A stretch of DNA of 64,000 nt from positions 1 through 64,000 of the forward strand of contig NZ_PZKF01000012.1 in NCBI RefSeq assembly GCF_003034995.1, in the 5' to 3' direction. The number at the start of each line of letters is the position of its first letter. The first letter of the stretch is position 1. The translations under genes and the position numbers were made by a program. The notes under the pieces are model-generated. The model saw only the letters and a list, made by a program, of their open reading frames with translations, did not search any database and had not been told where the DNA came from. This DNA is from Phaeovulum veldkampii DSM 11550. Its GTDB lineage: Bacteria; Pseudomonadota; Alphaproteobacteria; Rhodobacterales; Rhodobacteraceae. Shown here in pieces: positions 17,232-25,727 of this stretch.

Positions 17232-18565
17232 CCCTGCCTGTCAGCTATCATCAGCTTGAATGGTATGCCGAGGTGCCCCGGTCGGTGCGCGCGCACAAGG
17301 TTCTTGGAATTGCGTTGTTCGTTCTGGCGCTCGGGGGCTTTGCGGTCTGGGCGCTGACCGCGCCGCTGGCCGCGGCGCTGATCGCCCAGGGCAGTTTCGT
17401 GGCCACCGGCAAAAATCAGATCGTGCAGCATCTGGAGGGCGGCATCATCGCCGAAATCACAGTTTCCGAAGGCGACAGGGTGGTGGCGGGCCAGCCCATC
17501 GTTCGGCTGGACATGACCGCGGCGAATGCGCGCGAACAAGAATTGTTCCTGCGCCGCGCCCGGCTTGAGGCGATGGCCGCGCGGCTGAGCGCGATGGCCG
17601 CCGACCGACCTGCCATGACGCTTTCGCCGTTTTTGCAAAACAACGCTTCCAACCCCGAGGTGGCTGATATCCTGCGCAGCCAGAGCGAAGCCTTCGTCGT
17701 GTCGCGCCGTAAGCTGGAACTGGACGTGACCTTGCTGCAGAGCAATCTGCGCGCTACGGAACTGCGCCAGATCGGCTATGTCGCGCAGCGCAATTCGCTG
17801 TTGGAGATGATTGCGGTTCTGACCGAAGAACTGGACGGCAAGGCAGAGCTTATGAAAGCGGGGCTGACGCGCAAGGATACGGTCAACACGCTGCGCCGCG
17901 CCCGCATTGATGCTGAGGGCCAACTGGGGCGGATCGAGGCGCAGATCGCCGAAAACGAGGTGATCCTGTCACGGACCGCGGAGCAGATCGCGCAGGCGCG
18001 CACCGCCTATACCAGCACCGCGATGGATGAGCTGCAATTGATCGAGGCGGATCTGGATGCCGTGCGCGAACAGCATGTGAATGCGACGGCCATCGCCGAA
18101 CGATCATTGATCCTTGCGCCGGTGGACGGGATCGTGGTGCAGATGAAATACAACACCCCCGGCGGCGTGATCGAGCCGGGCAAGCCGATTGCCGAAATTC
18201 TGCCCGCGGACGCCGACCTGATCATCGAGGCAATGGTGCAGCGCAGCGACATCGACCTGTTGCAGATGGGTCAGACGGCAGCGGTGCGGCTTGTGTCGCT
18301 GAACCAGCGCACAACGCCGGTTCTGGAGGGGGAAGTGTTTTATGTCTCGGCCGATGCGGTGCGCGACAAGAACGATCCGACCGGGCGGGACGTGTATCTG
18401 GCGCGTGTCAGGCTGCCCAAGCAGGAACTGGATCGAGTTTCCGGCTTTCAGCCGATGCCCGGCATGCCTGCCGAGGTGATCGTGACCACACATGAACGCA
18501 CCTTTGCCCAGTATATCACCAAGCCGATAACAGATTCCATGGCCCGCGCCTTCCGCGAGGATTGA
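17228..18565 (+). CDS. Type I secretion periplasmic adaptor (HlyD/PrtE family)
   Basis: The 445-residue membrane-fusion protein bridges the ABC exporter and an outer-membrane channel. It has a short cytoplasmic N-terminus, one membrane helix (about 27-50), a lipoyl-like half motif (VQHLEGGIIAEITVSEGD), a long alpha-helical hairpin (about 100-290) and the second lipoyl half (LILAPVDGIVVQMKYNTPGG). A beta-barrel and a C-terminal region typical of PrtE/LapC relatives complete it. It is coupled by a 4-bp overlap to the exporter and is the last gene of the operon. Family assignment is firm; which substrate it serves rests on operon context. Confidence 0.92.
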   Translation: MTLPVSYHQLEWYAEVPRSVRAHKVLGIALFVLALGGFAVWALTAPLAAALIAQGSFVATGKNQIVQHLEGGIIAEITVSEGDRVVAGQPIVRLDMTAANAREQELFLRRARLEAMAARLSAMAADRPAMTLSPFLQNNASNPEVADILRSQSEAFVVSRRKLELDVTLLQSNLRATELRQIGYVAQRNSLLEMIAVLTEELDGKAELMKAGLTRKDTVNTLRRARIDAEGQLGRIEAQIAENEVILSRTAEQIAQARTAYTSTAMDELQLIEADLDAVREQHVNATAIAERSLILAPVDGIVVQMKYNTPGGVIEPGKPIAEILPADADLIIEAMVQRSDIDLLQMGQTAAVRLVSLNQRTTPVLEGEVFYVSADAVRDKNDPTGRDVYLARVRLPKQELDRVSGFQPMPGMPAEVIVTTHERTFAQYITKPITDSMARAFRED

Positions 18566-18602
18566 TCCGGCGGCGGGGGCTTTGGGCGGCAAACGCGGGC
18601 CG

Positions 18603-19403
18603 TCAGCCACGCGGCGGGCGCCGGGGGGCTGATGTCATCGCGTCGTGCGCGGCGCGCACGCGCGCAGGCGCAGAGCGGATCAGTTCGGGGATAAGGTCGG
18701 CCTCTGGCAGATTCTTCCAGTATTTGCGCGGCATGTTCGATGCCATCGCTGCAATCATCAGGCGGGCCGGGTTGAAGATGCTGGCAAAGTAAACGCGCCA
18801 CAGGTCTTCGGTTGCATCCGCCGGGGGCGCTGCGCAGCCTTGCGTCGCGAAAAACTCTAGCTGCCCCGTCTCGCAGCGCGCGGTCAGGCCGGGCGTGGCG
18901 ATCAGCCAATCCATATCGCCAAAGCGGCGTGCAAAGAAGGGGGCTGCGGGTTCCACGATCGGGTGGTCAGGCTCGAACCATGCGGCAAAGGCGCGGCGGT
19001 TCGCGCCGGGGGGCGTGACCTCTCGAAAGCGCACAAAGCCGTGCATCTTGTGGATGTCACGTCGCACCGCCTTTTCCTGATCCAGCAGGCGCCGCAGCGC
19101 CGGGTCTGAACGGTCGCCCCAGCGCAAATCCTTGCGCGCCAGCCGCAGCACTATGGCATAGCCGCGCGCAAAACGCTGCGGGTCGGAATGATGCAGCGCC
19201 GTTTCGATGGCCAGCACCGCATCGCGCGGCAGGGTCAGCGGAACCGCGCGCCCGGCTGCAATGGGGGCTGCGTTGAAGAGATCGTCAGCGGCATCGCCCA
19301 CCGCCCATTGCACCGCCTCGGGCGGCACGCCTGTCGCCGCAAGGCGCCGCACCTCGGCCCGCCATGCGGCCACGGTGCCGATGCGGGGCAGCACCACCTG
19401 CAT
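18603..19403 (-). CDS. Putative DNA-repair protein of the TIGR03915 (DUF4130) family
   Basis: The 266-residue protein matches the family usually paired with a radical SAM DNA-repair protein. Characteristic segments include the RFAR.YAIVLRLA and VRRDIHKMHGFVRFRE stretches, a FEPDHPIVEPAAPFFARRFGDM core, and the terminal FFNPARL/PRKYWKNLPEA-like region. In many bacteria this domain is fused to a UdgX-type uracil-DNA-binding domain; here the protein ends without it. Its ATG overlaps the stop of the radical SAM gene (TGATG). The pair sits behind a LexA box, supporting a role in DNA damage. The biochemical activity is not established to my knowledge. Confidence 0.85.
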   Translation of the reverse strand: MQVVLPRIGTVAAWRAEVRRLAATGVPPEAVQWAVGDAADDLFNAAPIAAGRAVPLTLPRDAVLAIETALHHSDPQRFARGYAIVLRLARKDLRWGDRSDPALRRLLDQEKAVRRDIHKMHGFVRFREVTPPGANRRAFAAWFEPDHPIVEPAAPFFARRFGDMDWLIATPGLTARCETGQLEFFATQGCAAPPADATEDLWRVYFASIFNPARLMIAAMASNMPRKYWKNLPEADLIPELIRSAPARVRAAHDAMTSAPRRPPRG

Positions 19404-20632
19404 CAGAACAGGCTCAGTTGCGCGGGCGCGGGGGCAAAGCGGGCGCGCAGGTTGGCAGCATCAGGCAGTGCACGCGGCGACCAGCCCGGCAGGGTAATGA
19501 AAGGCTCGGCGTGCCGGACCACGCACCCGATCGCCAACAGATCCTCATAGCGCAGCGTCCGGTGGCGCCGCGCCTCAAGGATGCGCTGCACGCTACGGGT
19601 GCCAAAGCCGGGCACCCGTAGCAGCATCTCGCGCGGGGCGCGGTTGACGTTGACCGGAAACAGCCCGCGATGCGCCAGCGCCCAGGCCAGCTTTGGGTCG
19701 ATTTCCAGATCGAGCATGCCAGACGGGGGCGCGATTTCTGCGGCCGCAAAGCCATAAAACCGCATCAGCCAGTCGGCTTGATACAGCCGATGTTCGCGCT
19801 GAAGCGGCGGCCGGGTCAGGGGAAGCTGACGCGATGCATCAGGGATCGGCGAGAAGGCCGAGTAATAGACCCGCCGAAGCTGATAATCGGCATAAAGCCG
19901 CGATGACGCGCTCAGGATCTGGCCGTCCGTTGCCGGATCAGCCCCGACGATCATCTGCGTCGATTGCCCCGCGGGGGCAAAGCGTGCAGGCCGGGCGCCG
20001 CGGTGGCTGCGGTCGCGCGCCGCCTCGGCGCGGGCGCGCACCTCGGCCATGGCGCCGTGAATCGTGCGTGCGGATTTCTCGGGCGCAAGCTGGCGCAGCG
20101 CGGTTTCAGTCGGCAGTTCGACATTGATCGAAAGCCGGTCCGCCCATTTCCCCGCCTCGGCGATCAGGTCGGGTGCGGCGTCGGGGATGGTTTTCAGGTG
20201 GATGTAGCCCCGGAAATGTTCCCGCTCGCGCAGGGTGCGGGCGATGCGCACCATTTCGGCCATGGTGTCGTCGGGCGAGCGGATAATGCCGGACGACAAA
20301 AACAGCCCCTCGATATAATTACGCCGATAGAATTCGATGGTGAGCTGCACCACCTCATCAACGGTGAAACGCGCACGCTCGACCCGGCTTGAGGCGCGGT
20401 TGATGCAATAGGCGCAATCGTAGATGCAGAAGTTGGTCAGCAATATCTTGAGCAGCGAGACGCAGCGCCCATCTGGCGCCCAGGCGTGGCAGATGCCCGC
20501 GCCCCCCGCGGAGCCAAGCCCGGCACCATCGCGCGAACTGCGCCGCTCGCCACCCGAAGATGCACATGACGCATCATATTTCGCGGCGTCGGCAAGAAGG
20601 GCAAGCTTTTCTGAAAGTGTACGTTTGGCCAT
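19403..20632 (-). CDS. Putative DNA modification/repair radical SAM protein (TIGR03916 family)
   Basis: The 409-residue protein has a radical SAM cluster motif C-x3-C-x2-C (Cys 69, 73 and 76, in NFCIYDCAYC) that should bind a [4Fe-4S] cluster. A partial TIM barrel follows, with LFLSSGI and NVELPTE strands. Near the C-terminus there is a helix-hairpin-helix DNA-binding motif (VNVNRAPREMLLRVPGFGTRSVQRI). This combination defines the family annotated as a putative DNA repair enzyme; the substrate is unknown. It is the first gene of a two-gene unit with the TIGR03915 protein. The start is the ATG at 20632, with a perfect LexA half-site pair only three bases upstream. Confidence 0.9.
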   Translation of the reverse strand: MAKRTLSEKLALLADAAKYDASCASSGGERRSSRDGAGLGSAGGAGICHAWAPDGRCVSLLKILLTNFCIYDCAYCINRASSRVERARFTVDEVVQLTIEFYRRNYIEGLFLSSGIIRSPDDTMAEMVRIARTLREREHFRGYIHLKTIPDAAPDLIAEAGKWADRLSINVELPTETALRQLAPEKSARTIHGAMAEVRARAEAARDRSHRGARPARFAPAGQSTQMIVGADPATDGQILSASSRLYADYQLRRVYYSAFSPIPDASRQLPLTRPPLQREHRLYQADWLMRFYGFAAAEIAPPSGMLDLEIDPKLAWALAHRGLFPVNVNRAPREMLLRVPGFGTRSVQRILEARRHRTLRYEDLLAIGCVVRHAEPFITLPGWSPRALPDAANLRARFAPAPAQLSLF

Positions 20633-20634
20633 TT

Positions 20635-20649
20635 GTTCATCTTATGTTC
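20635..20649 (-). promoter_or_regulatory. LexA-binding SOS box GTTC-N7-GTTC
   Basis: The direct repeat GTTCATCTTATGTTC is an exact match to the alphaproteobacterial LexA site (GTTC-N7-GTTC; GAAC-N7-GAAC read on the minus strand). It lies three bases before the start codon of the radical SAM repair gene, where LexA would block transcription or the initiation region, giving SOS induction. Confidence 0.75.
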
Positions 20650-20787
20650 TTATCTCGACAAAAGCAAGCGCAGCTCTGATCAGCACAGGGTGAAACGATG
20701 TTGGGGGATTTCTGATCAAGCGACCAACCGCGCACGCCCCAATCGGGCGTCCCGACAAGCGGCAAGATCAAATCTGTCTAGAAGGCG

Positions 20788-20863
20788 TGGTGCCGCTGAA
20801 GGGACTCGAACCCCCGACCCCATCATTACGAATGACGTGCTCTACCAGCTGAGCTACAGCGGC
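20788..20863 (-). tRNA. tRNA-Thr (anticodon CGT)
   Basis: The minus strand folds as a full cloverleaf: acceptor stem GCCGCTG/CAGCGGC, D arm GCTC...GAGC, anticodon stem CGTCA/TGATG with loop TTCGTAA (anticodon CGT, reading ACG), and T arm with TTCGAGT. Discriminator A is followed by an encoded CCA at 20790-20788. Confidence 0.95.
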
Positions 20864-20952
20864 CTGGTGGCGGGCGGATAGCATCTTCCTTGGGGGTTGT
20901 GTAGCCCTAATTTAATCAGGGCACGCGACGGGGAGCCAAGATCAGCGGCAGC

Positions 20953-20988
20953 AAAAGACCCGGTCGCATCGCTGCGACCGGGTCTTTT
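20953..20988. terminator. Strong bidirectional hairpin terminator
   Basis: A perfect 16-bp inverted repeat (AAAAGACCCGGTCGCA / TGCGACCGGGTCTTTT) around a TCGC tetraloop, with A/T runs at both ends. It lies 22 bp past the stop of the minus-strand hemY and ahead of the tRNA gene, so it ends hemY transcription; the symmetry would also stop plus-strand readthrough. Confidence 0.9.
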
Positions 20989-21009
20989 GCTTGCCCGTCA
21001 GGGCAACGA

Positions 21010-22407
21010 TCAGCCGCGTTCCTGCGGGCTGCGCACGATCAGCGGCAGCATCTCGGCGCCATGGGCCAGCGGGATGCCGCCCTGCGGCGGTTCGCGCCAG
21101 CTGAGCGTGTCGAAGCCGCCGCAGTTGTCGCAGACCGGACTCCATTCTGCCTGAATATTGTGGCACTTGTCGCAGCACCACTGATGGCCGCGCGGCGCCA
21201 CCAGTGCCTTGGCCAGCCAGCCGCGGACAACCGCATCATCCTCGCCCTCGCCGCGCGCCACGGCAGCCATGATCGTCAGCACGCGCGCGGTGGGATGCTT
21301 CTCGACCAGATCGCCCAGAGCCCGGCGGGCGGCGGGGAAATCTTCGACAGCAAGGCTCAACTCGGCGCGCAGCAGGCGGGTTTCCTCGGCTTCGGGGCGC
21401 GATTTCAGCAGCGCGTCAAACCGCTTCAGCCGAGCGTTTGGCGATTCTTCAGGCTCGATTTCGGCAAAGGCTGCGGCCAGATCAGGGTGCGGCCGGGCAT
21501 CCCATGCCTTTTGCAGAATGCGCGCCGCGTTCTTGCCGTCGCCCTTGGCCGCGTAGGCCTTGGCTGCCATCACCGCTGCGGGGATCAGGTCGGGCGAGGC
21601 CTTGTTGGCCGCAATCGCGGCCTCACGCGCCTCGATCGAGGCGCCGTCGGCAAAGACCTCTTTGGCCTCTTGCAGCGCCAGCACGGCATCGCGCCGCTTG
21701 TGCACCTCTTTGGGAAGCAGGCCCTGACGCAGCTTGGCACCCAGAACGTTGCGCGCGCCTTTCCAGTCGTGCGCCTCGGTTTGCAATTTCAGCAGCGTGT
21801 TTTGAACAGCCTCGTTGCGCGGTTTCAGCGCAAAGGCCTTTTCCGCCAGCTTCAGCGCCGTTCCGGTATCGCCCTCGGTCAGCTTTTGCCGCATCAAACC
21901 TTGCACACCCACAAATCGGGTCGTGTTGTTGTCCAGCAGCTTTTTGTAGGCAGCGGCGGCCTTGCGCGTGTCACCCGACACTTCGGCTGCCTGCGCCGCC
22001 AGAAGCGTGGTCAATTCGGGCCGCCGCAGATACCGTGCGGCCCGCGCGGCCTTGACCTGCGCAATCCGGCCCTCGCCGGAGGCGATCGCCAACATACCCT
22101 CGGCCAAAGCCTCATAGCCCTTGCGCTCGCGCGAGCGGTCAAAATAGCGGCTGATCGCGGTTTCATCGCCCGCGATGAAGCGGATCACCGCCAGCGCCAG
22201 CCCCAGCAGCTTGAACACAACCCAGATCGCAATCACCGCCAGAACGGCCACGATGGCGGCCTGCAGCGCACCAAGGGTAAATTCGTAATCGGCCACCGTA
22301 ATACGAACGCCTTCGCCAGAATCGGCCAGACGCATGGCGCCCAGCGTCAAAGCCGCGACGATCACCAGAAACAGTGCTACCTTGACGAAAGACCAGATCA
22401 TCCCCAT
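21010..22407 (-). CDS. hemY: HemY-type membrane TPR protein with C-terminal zinc ribbon
   Basis: The 465-residue protein has two N-terminal membrane helices (about 7-27 and 45-70), the HemY_N region and then TPR-like helical repeats. It ends in a four-cysteine ribbon (CDKCHNIQAEW then CDNCGGFDTL) resembling the rubredoxin-like module of LapB/YciM. HemY proteins of this type are annotated with heme biosynthesis because they lie beside hemC/hemD; their molecular role is not settled. GAGGAG lies six bases before the ATG and overlaps the end of mic60. It is the last gene of hemD-mic60-hemY and ends at a strong hairpin. This is unrelated to the Bacillus protoporphyrinogen oxidase of the same name. 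Confidence 0.85.
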   Translation of the reverse strand: MGMIWSFVKVALFLVIVAALTLGAMRLADSGEGVRITVADYEFTLGALQAAIVAVLAVIAIWVVFKLLGLALAVIRFIAGDETAISRYFDRSRERKGYEALAEGMLAIASGEGRIAQVKAARAARYLRRPELTTLLAAQAAEVSGDTRKAAAAYKKLLDNNTTRFVGVQGLMRQKLTEGDTGTALKLAEKAFALKPRNEAVQNTLLKLQTEAHDWKGARNVLGAKLRQGLLPKEVHKRRDAVLALQEAKEVFADGASIEAREAAIAANKASPDLIPAAVMAAKAYAAKGDGKNAARILQKAWDARPHPDLAAAFAEIEPEESPNARLKRFDALLKSRPEAEETRLLRAELSLAVEDFPAARRALGDLVEKHPTARVLTIMAAVARGEGEDDAVVRGWLAKALVAPRGHQWCCDKCHNIQAEWSPVCDNCGGFDTLSWREPPQGGIPLAHGAEMLPLIVRSPQERG

Positions 22408-22417
22408 CGCCGTCTCC

Positions 22418-23770
22418 TCAGTTCAGGCTCTGGGCCAAAGCGGCCAGGGCATCGGTTGCAGCCACGCGTGCTCCGGCCTGCGCAATCCAGTCGGTCATCG
22501 CGGTCTTGGCAGCTTCGGGCAGCGCGTCCACCTCGGCCAGCGCGCCGGGAACGTCGCCCGCGTTCAGCGCGGCCTCGGCGCGCGACAGCACCGCGTCGGC
22601 CGTGTCGCCCTCGCGCACCTCAAGCGAGCGCGCGCCGGTCTGGGCCAGCAAGAAGGCGCCCAGACGGTCCAGCGGCTCTTCGCCGGCGGTGTCCTTGCGG
22701 GCGGTTATCAAGGCGGCACGGGCGGCGGGGGCAAAGCCCTCGCGCAGGGCGGCCAGCGTCGGCACGGTTGCGTTCAGCGCCTCGGGCACATCCAGACCCG
22801 CGGCGTTCAGTTCGGCCAGAGCCTCGACCAGCGGCGCGCCATTGTCCATCGCCAGACGCATCCGCGCGATGGCGGCCTGCGCTAGAGCCTTTTCGGCGGC
22901 GGCCTGCGCCTCAGCGCGCACCGCGGCGGCTTCGGCCTCGGCGGCTGCAATTCGCTCGGCGACCTCGGCGGCGGCGGCGGCCACCTCTTCCTGCACCAGA
23001 TCGGCAGATGACCGGTTCTTTTCGATCAGCGCGCGCATGTCGGCCAGTTCGCGTTCAAACGCCTCAACAGCGGTGACCGAGGCTGCGCCGCCCTCAACGG
23101 GGCGCTTTTCCAGCGCAACGATCCGCTCATCAAGCGTCGCAAGAGTCGTAGTCAGCGCGGCAAGCTGCCCCTCGACCGACGACAGATCGACCTCTGCGGG
23201 CGCAACGGGGGCCGCGGCAAGTGCCGCGATTTTGGCGGCCTGCGCATCCAACGCGGCCTGCAGAGGCGCGGGGTCAAAGCTTGACCCGGCCGGACGCAGG
23301 TTTTCGGGCAGGTAGGGGGCGATCTGCGGCAGGCCATAAATCACGCCGCCCGCGCCGATCGCAGCGGCAGCAACGCCGCCCATCAGCATCGGGAAGAACC
23401 CGCCCTTGCGCTGCGGCGCAGGCTGGACCGCCCGCACGGGTGCCGATTCGCGCGCAGTCTGCCCCGTTTCACGGTCATCTTCCTCGAACGATTCGGTGGC
23501 GTTGGCGGAATAGTCTTCGTCGTCGTCCTGCGGCTTGTAGTCGTCAAGCGTGAAGGGCTTGTCGCGAAGGTTGATGGTCATGCCCTCATCCTCCGCAGTG
23601 GCGGCCTCGGCTCGGGGCGTTTTTTCAACGTCATCAAGCATCTGGTCATCCCCGGTCGCAGCGGCAGCAACACCGGGCCCTTTGGTTTCGGCAGCGCCAG
23701 CTTTGGCCCCGTGGGGGGCGTTTTCGGGCTGCTCATCCGGGGCAGAGCCCCCCTCGTTGGGCTTCATCAC
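22418..23770 (-). CDS. Mitofilin-family (alpha-Mic60) inner-membrane protein
   Basis: Bacterial relative of mitochondrial Mic60, thought to shape inner-membrane invaginations and bind outer-membrane partners. The 450-residue protein has an acidic, disordered cytoplasmic N-terminus (about 1-120), one membrane helix (about 126-150), a long Ala/Glu-rich coiled coil (about 165-300) and a C-terminal helical mitofilin signature region (about 310-445). Gene order hemD-mic60-hemY is typical of alphaproteobacteria and supports the call. The start could be GTG 23770 (GGAGG at 8-9 bases) or the next codon, ATG 23767. Confidence 0.85.
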   Translation of the reverse strand: MMKPNEGGSAPDEQPENAPHGAKAGAAETKGPGVAAAATGDDQMLDDVEKTPRAEAATAEDEGMTINLRDKPFTLDDYKPQDDDEDYSANATESFEEDDRETGQTARESAPVRAVQPAPQRKGGFFPMLMGGVAAAAIGAGGVIYGLPQIAPYLPENLRPAGSSFDPAPLQAALDAQAAKIAALAAAPVAPAEVDLSSVEGQLAALTTTLATLDERIVALEKRPVEGGAASVTAVEAFERELADMRALIEKNRSSADLVQEEVAAAAAEVAERIAAAEAEAAAVRAEAQAAAEKALAQAAIARMRLAMDNGAPLVEALAELNAAGLDVPEALNATVPTLAALREGFAPAARAALITARKDTAGEEPLDRLGAFLLAQTGARSLEVREGDTADAVLSRAEAALNAGDVPGALAEVDALPEAAKTAMTDWIAQAGARVAATDALAALAQSLN

Positions 23771-23845
23771 AGGAACATCCCTCCAGTTCCAGCCGCCAAG
23801 CGGCGTTATTTTTCAGGCGCAGTCTAAACGCGCGCCCAGCTTGTC

Positions 23846-24562
23846 TCAACCCGCATCGGCGGATGCGACAATGCGGTCTAGGGCCAGCATCATGCCCGCA
23901 GCATCGGGAGTTGGCGCAACTTCCAGTCGTGCGGGCGTCAGGGCCACCAGAGGGGCCGCAGCAGCAGCACTGATCGCGGCAATCCACAACCGCGCCTGGG
24001 CATTGGCCGCGCGTTTGGCAAACAGGCGGGCAGAGCGGGGCGAGAACAGCGGCACCAGCAGCGGGCCATCGGTGGCCAGCAACCGCCCCTCCTCGATCGA
24101 GGGCGGCAGCTCGATCTGGTCGTAGACCGTGGCTTCCAGCGTCTGCACCCCCGCCGCGTTCAGCAGGGCGGCAAGCTCTGCGGCAACATGTCGCCCGCGG
24201 GCGTGCAGCAGCGGGCGCGCGGTTTCCTCGGCCAGAATGGCGCGCACCAGGCCCTGCGCCTCGCCGGGCCCCAGGATCGGCACGAACCCCGCCGCCTCGG
24301 CCACCTTGGCGGTGCGCGGCCCCACGCACCAAGCCCGCCGCCCCGCCGCAGGCGACAACGCCGCGAAGGGCGCCACCGCGCTTTCCGAGGTAAAGACCAC
24401 CACCGGCGCAGGCGGAACCTCGGCAGGCACAGTCACGATTTCAAGCAGGGGCGAAATCACCACCGGCCAGTCGGCGCCGTAGCGGGCGGCAAATTCGGCG
24501 GCAAACCGGCGCGATTGCGCCAGAGGTCGGGTCAACAGCAAGGTCGGGCGCAGGTCTGGCAC
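23846..24562 (-). CDS. hemD: Uroporphyrinogen-III synthase
   Basis: Cyclises hydroxymethylbilane to uroporphyrinogen III in tetrapyrrole synthesis. The 238-residue product begins [15 protein letters not shown] and shows the two-lobed HemD pattern: [12 protein letters not shown] and [13 protein letters not shown] in one lobe, [13 protein letters not shown] and [13 protein letters not shown] in the other. I chose GTG 24562, the codon that starts the conserved region with a G-rich site upstream; the long open frame further upstream runs against tsaD and is not coding. It leads the hemD-mic60-hemY unit and is divergent from tsaD. hemC, often adjacent, is not in the window. Confidence 0.85.
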   Translation of the reverse strand: MPDLRPTLLLTRPLAQSRRFAAEFAARYGADWPVVISPLLEIVTVPAEVPPAPVVVFTSESAVAPFAALSPAAGRRAWCVGPRTAKVAEAAGFVPILGPGEAQGLVRAILAEETARPLLHARGRHVAAELAALLNAAGVQTLEATVYDQIELPPSIEEGRLLATDGPLLVPLFSPRSARLFAKRAANAQARLWIAAISAAAAAPLVALTPARLEVAPTPDAAGMMLALDRIVASADAG

Positions 24563-24635
24563 GAAAACCCCCCGGGATTGTGCGAAAGCCGGGGCAGTGT
24601 TACCTGCCACAGGGCGCGCAGGCAACCGGCAGAAC

Positions 24636-25727
24636 ATGGCACAAACGCTTACCCTTCTTGGCATCGAGTCAAGCTGCGACGATACCGCCGCCGCCGTTGT
24701 CCGGCTGGCGGAGGGGCGCGGCACGGTTCTGGCCTCGGTCGTGGCGGGACAGACTGATCTGCACGCGGCCTTTGGCGGCGTGGTGCCGGAACTGGCCGCG
24801 CGCGCGCACACCGAAAAGCTGGATCTTTGCGTGGAACAGGCGCTGGCCCAGGCGGGGCTTGGACTGACCGATCTTGACGGCGTGGCGGTGACGGCGGGGC
24901 CGGGGCTGATTGGCGGGGTAATGGCGGGGGTGATGTGCGCCAAGGGCCTTGCCGCGGGCGCCGGGTTGCCGCTGGTGGGTGTCAACCATCTGGCGGGCCA
25001 TGCGCTGACCCCGCGCCTGACTGACGGGCTGGAGTTTCCCTATCTGATGCTGCTGGTGTCGGGCGGGCACTGCCAGTTTCTGCTGGTGCGCGGCGCCGAA
25101 GCGTTCACGCGCCTTGGCGGCACGATCGACGACGCGCCGGGCGAGGCCTTTGACAAGACCGCCAAACTTCTGGCGCTGCCCCAGCCCGGCGGCCCGGCGG
25201 TGGAAACCGAAGCGGCGCTGGGTGATCCGCGGCGGTTCGCCTTCCCGCGCCCGTTGCTGGACAGGCCGGGCTGCGACATGTCGTTTTCGGGGCTGAAGAC
25301 CGCGCTGTTGCGCGCCCGCGACGGGGTGATGGCGGATGGCGCTCTGCGGCGGCAGGATCGGGCCGATCTGTGCGCCGGGTTTCAGGCCGCCGTTTCCGCT
25401 GTGCTGGCCGAAAAGTCGCGCCGCGCGCTGGCGGATTATCTGGCGCTGGCCCCCGCCGATCCGGTTTTTGCCGTGGCGGGTGGGGTGGCTGCCAATCGGG
25501 CGATCCGCGCCGCGCTGGAGGATGTGGCCGCACGCGCGGGCGCGCGCTTTGTCGCACCGCCGCTGGCGCTGTGCACCGACAATGCGGCGATGATCGCCTG
25601 GGCCGGGATCGAGCGGTTCCGGCTGGGCCACCGTGACGGAATGAGCCTGTCGGCCCGCCCGCGTTGGCCGCTGGATGAAACCGCCGCACCGATGCTGGGC
25701 GCGGGCAAGAAGGGGGCCAAGGCATGA
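24636..25727 (+). CDS. tsaD: tRNA threonylcarbamoyladenosine synthase subunit TsaD
   Basis: Transfers the threonylcarbamoyl group to A37 of ANN-decoding tRNAs, together with TsaB/TsaE. The 363-residue protein starts [17 protein letters not shown] and has the metal-binding [16 protein letters not shown] motif, GPGLIGG, the second histidine in [16 protein letters not shown], and the [17 protein letters not shown] region, all typical of the Kae1/TsaD ASKHA fold. Its length is normal. The start at 24636 follows a weak site (GGCAGAAC). The stop overlaps the gpsA ATG. tsaE is present elsewhere in this window. Confidence 0.95.
   Translation: MAQTLTLLGIESSCDDTAAAVVRLAEGRGTVLASVVAGQTDLHAAFGGVVPELAARAHTEKLDLCVEQALAQAGLGLTDLDGVAVTAGPGLIGGVMAGVMCAKGLAAGAGLPLVGVNHLAGHALTPRLTDGLEFPYLMLLVSGGHCQFLLVRGAEAFTRLGGTIDDAPGEAFDKTAKLLALPQPGGPAVETEAALGDPRRFAFPRPLLDRPGCDMSFSGLKTALLRARDGVMADGALRRQDRADLCAGFQAAVSAVLAEKSRRALADYLALAPADPVFAVAGGVAANRAIRAALEDVAARAGARFVAPPLALCTDNAAMIAWAGIERFRLGHRDGMSLSARPRWPLDETAAPMLGAGKKGAKA

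Noticed and set aside
23792-23804. Hairpin GCCGC-CAA-GCGGC followed by GTTATTTTT between hemD and mic60
   Set aside because: The T-run follows on the plus strand, but both neighbouring genes are on the minus strand, so it would not terminate them; five-bp stem only.
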